Under the pieces are notes generated by a model. That model had not been told where the DNA came from and searched no databases. It saw nothing but the letters and a program-made list of their open reading frames with translations. Source: Marisa cornuarietis (Eukaryota; Mollusca; Gastropoda; Architaenioglossa; Ampullariidae). Taken from it: a stretch of 64,000 bases of DNA. Below, one piece after another: positions 58,801 to 64,000 of this stretch. The DNA lies in the NCBI GenBank assembly GCA_004794655.1, contig SMMW01000521.1, positions 4,531,501-4,595,500 of the forward strand, given 5' to 3'. The position numbers were made by a program, and so were the translations under genes. The first letter of the stretch is position 1, and the number at the start of each line of letters is the position of its first letter.

Positions 58801-60330
58801 CTAGTTAAGATTGTCTATGCTTGAGCTGCCCAATACTGTCTTAAGATGACAAAGTAAGCAAGAGCTAGCCAACTTGGCTTGTCATGAGCAAAACCAATTC
58901 AGAAATAAAATTAATCTTGCTGACTAGTGTTGTCATTAGTTTGTCAAAACAATTAAAACGTTGAGATTGCTGCAAGCAAATGAGCGTTGCCACAACAATA
59001 TGTCTACCTTTTTTAATGCTTCCAGTGAGAATTGCGATGTTCAAAGGGTTTAAATATGATGATTGGGGTAGTTATTTGTTTAGGATTTGTATTAGAATCT
59101 TGAACTGAATTATACTCAGTCCTTTGAAGATCACTTGGCTTTGCACTCCAGTTAGCCTTTGAACGTAACAACTTAAATTCTTCATATGACATGTGATCTG
59201 ATATGGCCTATACTATGCTAGAAAATGTGTGTTCTGAGCTCGAGACAGGCAGGATCTAAGAGGCTAGGACATGAGGTCAGAGGCGCCACTGTTGAGATCT
59301 GATCTCCCTTCCTGTGAGCATTGAAGCTTCCGTAGTTCTCCTCTCAGGTCACTTGCAGTAGCAGATCATCCTCTTACAAATACAACAACGCAAAGCAGTA
59401 AGACAATTTGATTTTTTTTTCAATGCACACAAACACAAGTTTCATTTAGATAAAAGATAAACAGCCTGCAATGGAAGAATATGACAAATCATGGAAAAGT
59501 TAAATACCTTTGTAAAGGCATTCTGCTGCTGAGCAAAAAGCTCTAACATTTGCACAGTTTATAAACATTTTATGCAAGGAAAAATGAATATTTTGAGATA
59601 TAATATTTTGCAAACTGTGTTAGTCAAGGTTATTGTGTCTTTTGGTCAAACATTTGAAAAGTAGACATATTTCATTCTGAGTTTCTGCGTATACCCCTAT
59701 GGGGAAGAATTACACAAACATGACATTAAGCATAAATACAGTATCTTGCATAGGATCCTTGAAATCCTGACCAAAGAAGTCTTGAAAATTTCCTGATATC
59801 CCAATCCAAAGAAAATATTGTGATGTTTTGTTTGCAAACTTCATTAAGCAATATCACAGTGAGAGAAAAGCACAGTGGCATTATGTATGCTCTCTTGCTA
59901 TAAAGATACATAGATGAATATTTTTTCCCATATATGAATTATATATATATATACATGAATTATTTTATCATTCATTGCATATTTGAACAAGGAGTGGTCT
60001 TTTCTTACATTTGATATAACTAAACACAGCTCTAAATCCTTTCTCACACATGAAACATATCTCACATTTGTTTACCATACAACATCCACATACATGCACA
60101 TATTCTTGTTTCATGTTTGAAGCATAAAGTCAGCACAAGCCTTATTGCTGTCTGTCAAAGCTCAACGCAGTTTCAAACCCTTCTGACAAGCACAGCCTAT
60201 AAGTCAAGATTAATTAAACTAATCAGTACCTTTGTTTTTATTAATGTTCTCTTCAGTTGTCTGCTGACCTCTAGAGCTGGCTATTAACTAAGTGATGGTC
60301 TAGCTGCTTGGCCAATGGACACTTTTTGCC
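55850..60330. other. gene-poor stretch
   Basis: I recognise no exon here. Landmarks are a (GCC)n/(ACC)n run at 56837-56866, a CT-rich block with repeated CTCTCTC at about 57085-57245, a short direct duplication of AATAATGTTACAGTCTTATGAG at 57735 and 57775, and TATA-rich sequence at 59940-59955. The left edge may include 5' sequence of the gene at 55160. Confidence 0.5.
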
Positions 60331-63300
60331 TCATTCTACAGGTAGTGAGTCTTCATCAGGTGCAAGAAATGTTGGTGACTCTGGAATCTCTGATGGCTCG
60401 TCTGTTTCAGAATCTTTGCCTTGCCAGGTTTTCCCTTCCTGCCTGGATGACACTTCTGGTCTGGACAACTGAGGTTCGTCAGCTGCTGGATCATCTGTCA
60501 GCTGCCATTGGTTGGCGCGCCCATCAGAAGCTGAAGTTTTTCTTTCAGATTTTTCCAGGAACTCCAGTCTTTCTGTTTCTTCCTCAGCTGGCTCGCTTGG
60601 TGCCTTCCTCTCTTTCTCGGCCTCCTCCATCTCATCTCTTTCCTTCTCCTCTTCTTCCTGGTATTCCTCTGACACATAGTCTTTCTCCCTATGGTACTCT
60701 TCTGACACACGGTCTTGAGCTTCATCGTCGTCTTCCTGCAGCTCCTCATCAGCCACCTCTTGATTGCTGACAAAATAAGCAGACCTTTTCTCGTCTTCTG
60801 CTGTCTCTTCAAAAGAAGCTTCCACATCTATTGTTGCTGATTGATATGTAGGCTGCATTTTTTGTCTGTTTGATTCATTCTCCTCCCAGGGTTCTTCCTG
60901 TTCCTCCACTGAATGGCGCCCATGTGATCTTGGTCTTGAGGAAGGCCTGTTGTGACTCTGGGATTTAGCGCTGCCATTCTTCTCTTCTGCTGGTGGCTTA
61001 GGAACACGAGACATGGAGGCCGCTGAGGTGGGACGAGACTTGACGAGTGGGGGTTCAATGACTCCATCATCTGGCACCCTCTGCTTGCCGTTCAGCATGG
61101 CCGGCTCTCGTGTGAGTCCCAGACCTGGAGGCAGAGGTGGAGCTTGTGGTGTCATGGACTTGTACGACAGCTGTGACTGCTCCGAACGCGCTGAAATCTC
61201 TGAGCTTGTCTCTGGTTGTTCTCTGGGTTCGTCTGGATAGAGGTCATCATCTCTGTCATCCTCTTCTGAGATGGTTTCTTCTTCTTCCTCCTCCTCTGCT
61301 TGCTGAATGGATGGGAATCGTTGTAGCAGAAGGTAAGAGCGAGACTTCTTGCTACCTCCCTCCGGCAGACCTGCAACAAGTGGAAAATCATTTTTTTAGT
61401 ATGTTTTAACACAAGCGTCTCAAAAACTTATGATGTGATAAGATTAAAGCAACATCGAGGGGCTATAGTTATAGTAAGGTAAAGTTATCTTAGAGTTTGC
61501 TGTAAAGCTTTGCAGGATCTTGTCTGGAAATAGGCGGCAACTTAGAAGACCAGCAGATAATTTAGATGTCTCCATCTTTCACATGGCTCACATGTATGGC
61601 TACAGAGGGCCTGGTAGGACTGTAGGTACTGAGAGAAACTTAAAAAAACCTACAGAAGATCTGGTATGTCTGTGGGCATCGAGTTGAGATTGAGTAATTC
61701 TATAGAAAGCTGAAGGTATCAAGCAGAGATTAAGCAAATCAGGAAGAAGAATACCTCTGATTCAGAACTACCCTCCCCCCACCCCAGGGTTCTGCTTCCT
61801 AGTCTTCATTCATCCATAAATAATCACTATATTTCTGCATCTATCTCCAGTTGTTTGGATTATGCATTTGTGAGTATTATCAGTCATATTTCTCTCATCC
61901 TATATTTATATAGGAATGGTCCATGTTCCTGCATGTTCTTTCATTTATGAATATGCAATTTTTATTTCTGTTACGTTTTTAAGTTCAAAGTCTTTTTCTG
62001 TGGAATTGCACATGAATAAAATGTATTTTCCGACACATATGAATAGTAACTATTTTTGCATGTGAACAAATGGCTTCTAGCTGTCACCTGTAAGCTAGGT
62101 GGAACTGTACATATTGCATGTGAATAACAAATGTAATTATGCTTAATTAATGGCATGCTGTCATAATACTATGATGCTGTGACAGCCTGCATTCATATCA
62201 CCTATGAGCAGCTCATGACCTATGATCGAACCACTACTCATGATACTACTGACCTCTGTCCAGTATAAGAGCTGCACCACACAGGGTCCATTGCTGTGCT
62301 GGACCTTGACAGTTGATGGGCAGCTTACAAACCAGTATCTGACGACTCTGGTAAAAAAAACCCACACATGAATTAATTAAAACAGTATACAATAGTTCTG
62401 CCCTTCCCCTACAGACAAAGTATTTTCATGCTTGCAGTACATCAGAACAGCTGGTAGTTCATGCTTTCATCCAAAGTTTGAAACAAGAAAAAGGTGCATA
62501 TTTTTTCTGTGTCTATAATGGCTGCATAAATTACATATGTGAATCCTTCAATAAAGATTAAAAATAAACATTTACATGATTTAAAAAAAATATATAAACA
62601 GCCAAAATAGCTAGAGCTGCTACTGCCACGGTCAGTCTTATGTAGCTCACATACTTACCTGTTGTAATTAACAGGTATCCTTAACACCTGTGTACGCATG
62701 ATGATTTCTTATGACTCAGTGCTGATATGCTGAGATTCCTATTTCAGAAGGGCATATTCATTTGCTGGTGACCAAGTCCTAGGGTTACAGCTATATTGAT
62801 TAATCTAGGGATGGAACTATTGCCTTTAAAAGTGGAATCAAATTTCTAGAAAGTTAATTTCCTCTCTTGACATCATGATTGATTTAAATGAAGTATGAAC
62901 ACAGGTTTGCCTCACCTTGTTCATGAAAACAGGACACCTGTAGGTACCGACTAGGTCTTCTCTCTCATCTGCCTCAGACAAGTGTCTCTCTTTGGCTGAG
63001 ACTCGGCTGTTGTCCTTATCATGGTGTGCACCATCGTGAATGTTTGTCTCTTGCTGGTCAAGTGACTGGTTCTGGCTGCTTTTATCTTGACTGGACTTGA
63101 CAATGGGGCAAAGATAGATGCACGGAAGTTGAAACAAAGAAGACCTGCAAAGATTAGAGTTAGTATGCATATTACTCATAATACAGGTCCTATTTAAATG
63201 TATGCATGGTCAGCTCTCATATCACAGAACTCCTATTAAATGTATGCCTGTTACTTGTATCACAGAATTTCTATTTTCATAGACTGCCACTCCAGTATGA

Positions 63301-64000
63301 TGCTGGCAAGGCACTTTTCTCCATATATTTTCCCTCCTAAAATTTACACACAATTATCAGAGCCATGAATGAGAATTTAAAGATAAAACAAGATGCATCT
63401 CATCCTCTCAAAGGTTTAAAGGCCAACTTTAGTCAAACGTTAAAATGTAGTTCAAAGCTGCTGGCAAGAGAACATATAATGATGTCATTCGCTTGTGTTT
63501 TGACATTCTTATTAAAAGACTTTGGGAATAAAGCAAACATGGACCGGCTTACTTCTGCCTTCTCCCATCACAGAATGCTACAGCCAATGTAAGAGGTTCA
63601 GGTACCTGCTGATAAGTGTTGTTATAACGAGTCTATTTTCATGGGAAATGCGTACTTGACCTCTTTCCAAAACACAGCTGAGGATGACAGTGTTTTAATG
63701 CTTACCTCACAGGAATGAAACTGAACTTATTACAAAGTTTTGGGAAATTAATATCTTGCAATATGCTTAATCAGTCATCTGAAAAATAATTTTACATTTG
63801 GGTTAGTCTTAAAGCATACGAGCAATGACACAAAATAGCTAAAACATTACAAAGCCTTACTTTGAAGTTTCCAGGCAATCCAGGTCATAGTTCCAGTCGG
63901 CACCTTCCAGGTACATGTCATTAAGAAACAGGCCTCCCTCATCAATGTCAAAATCACTCACATCCTTACTGTTCAGTACAACGCATCGGAAGTCAATCTG
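60331..64000 (-). CDS. dynein heavy chain-like protein, C-terminal part (four exons), with long acidic C-terminal extension
   Basis: Minus-strand exons are 64000-63861 (cut by the window), 63144-62916, 62347-62254 and 61370-60331 (stop). Phases agree throughout. The first contains GGLFLNDMYLEGADWNYD, the dynein heavy chain C-terminal domain motif (usually GLYLEGAGWD). The next contains IYLCPI, a hydrophilic insert of about 50 residues, then YRCPVFMN, where normal dyneins read YxCPVYKT. The third ends LCGAALIL, equivalent to RGVALLCQL, where most dynein heavy chains stop. Here 345 more residues follow: a Glu-rich run, Ser/Arg/Pro segments, and several SEEY and EEEE stretches, with no recognised domain. 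Divergent motifs suggest a DNHD1-type or otherwise non-canonical dynein heavy chain rather than a standard axonemal one; that is inference. The motor lies outside the window. Confidence 0.85.

Noticed and set aside
60498..60827. Basic Lys/Arg/Trp-rich open frame opposite to or overlapping the dynein tail
   Set aside because: It is a shadow of the Glu-rich dynein-like last exon in another frame.

Overview
This is a eukaryotic, intron-rich, AT-rich window, most likely from a lophotrochozoan and probably a gastropod mollusc. That placement is inferred from short exons in long introns, abundant tRNA-derived SINEs, LINE tails ending in (ATT)n or (ATC)n, and highly conserved metazoan housekeeping proteins. 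No species can be named from sequence alone. There is no sign of bacterial gene organisation.

Layout. At 1-920 lies the 3' end of a non-LTR retrotransposon. A candidate first exon of an RBM42-like RNA-binding protein (minus, 3067-3119) sits head to head with the nuclear gene for mitochondrial ribosomal protein L40 (plus, 3614-6350). Positions 6500-13400 are repeat territory: a SINE, a fold-back element, a degenerate LINE of the same family as the one at position 1, and a second LINE tail. BUD13, a subunit of the spliceosomal RES complex, occupies 13935-18808 (minus, six exons, 525 aa). LINE tails and a SINE fill 19.6-22.5 kb. NDUFS2, the 49 kDa subunit of mitochondrial complex I, runs from 44501 down to 23210 (minus, 14 exons, 468 aa).

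NDUFS2 intron 10 holds a complete Ty3/Gypsy LTR retrotransposon (25071-37879). Its two 456-bp LTRs look identical. Its gag and pol are open and linked by a textbook -1 frameshift signal. Its 5' LTR has been split by a full-length I-type LINE (25326-31640) that landed at the predicted LTR transcription start, with a 10-bp target-site duplication. So the order of events is readable: Gypsy into NDUFS2, then LINE into Gypsy.

Right of NDUFS2 come a fragment of a STRAD-like pseudokinase, an isolated candidate first exon, and a five-exon gene for an unidentified 229-aa acidic protein (55160 down to 47846, minus). The large last intron of that gene contains interstitial telomere repeats and an 82-bp minisatellite. 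After a gene-poor 4.5 kb, the window ends with the last four exons of a divergent dynein heavy chain gene (minus). Its motor-tail domain is followed by an unusual acidic extension of about 345 residues.

Functional links. MRPL40 and NDUFS2 are both nuclear-encoded mitochondrial proteins and BUD13 is a splicing factor, but nothing suggests co-regulation. I see no CRISPR array, operon or cluster that would be a new system. The most informative structure is the nested retrotransposon pair.
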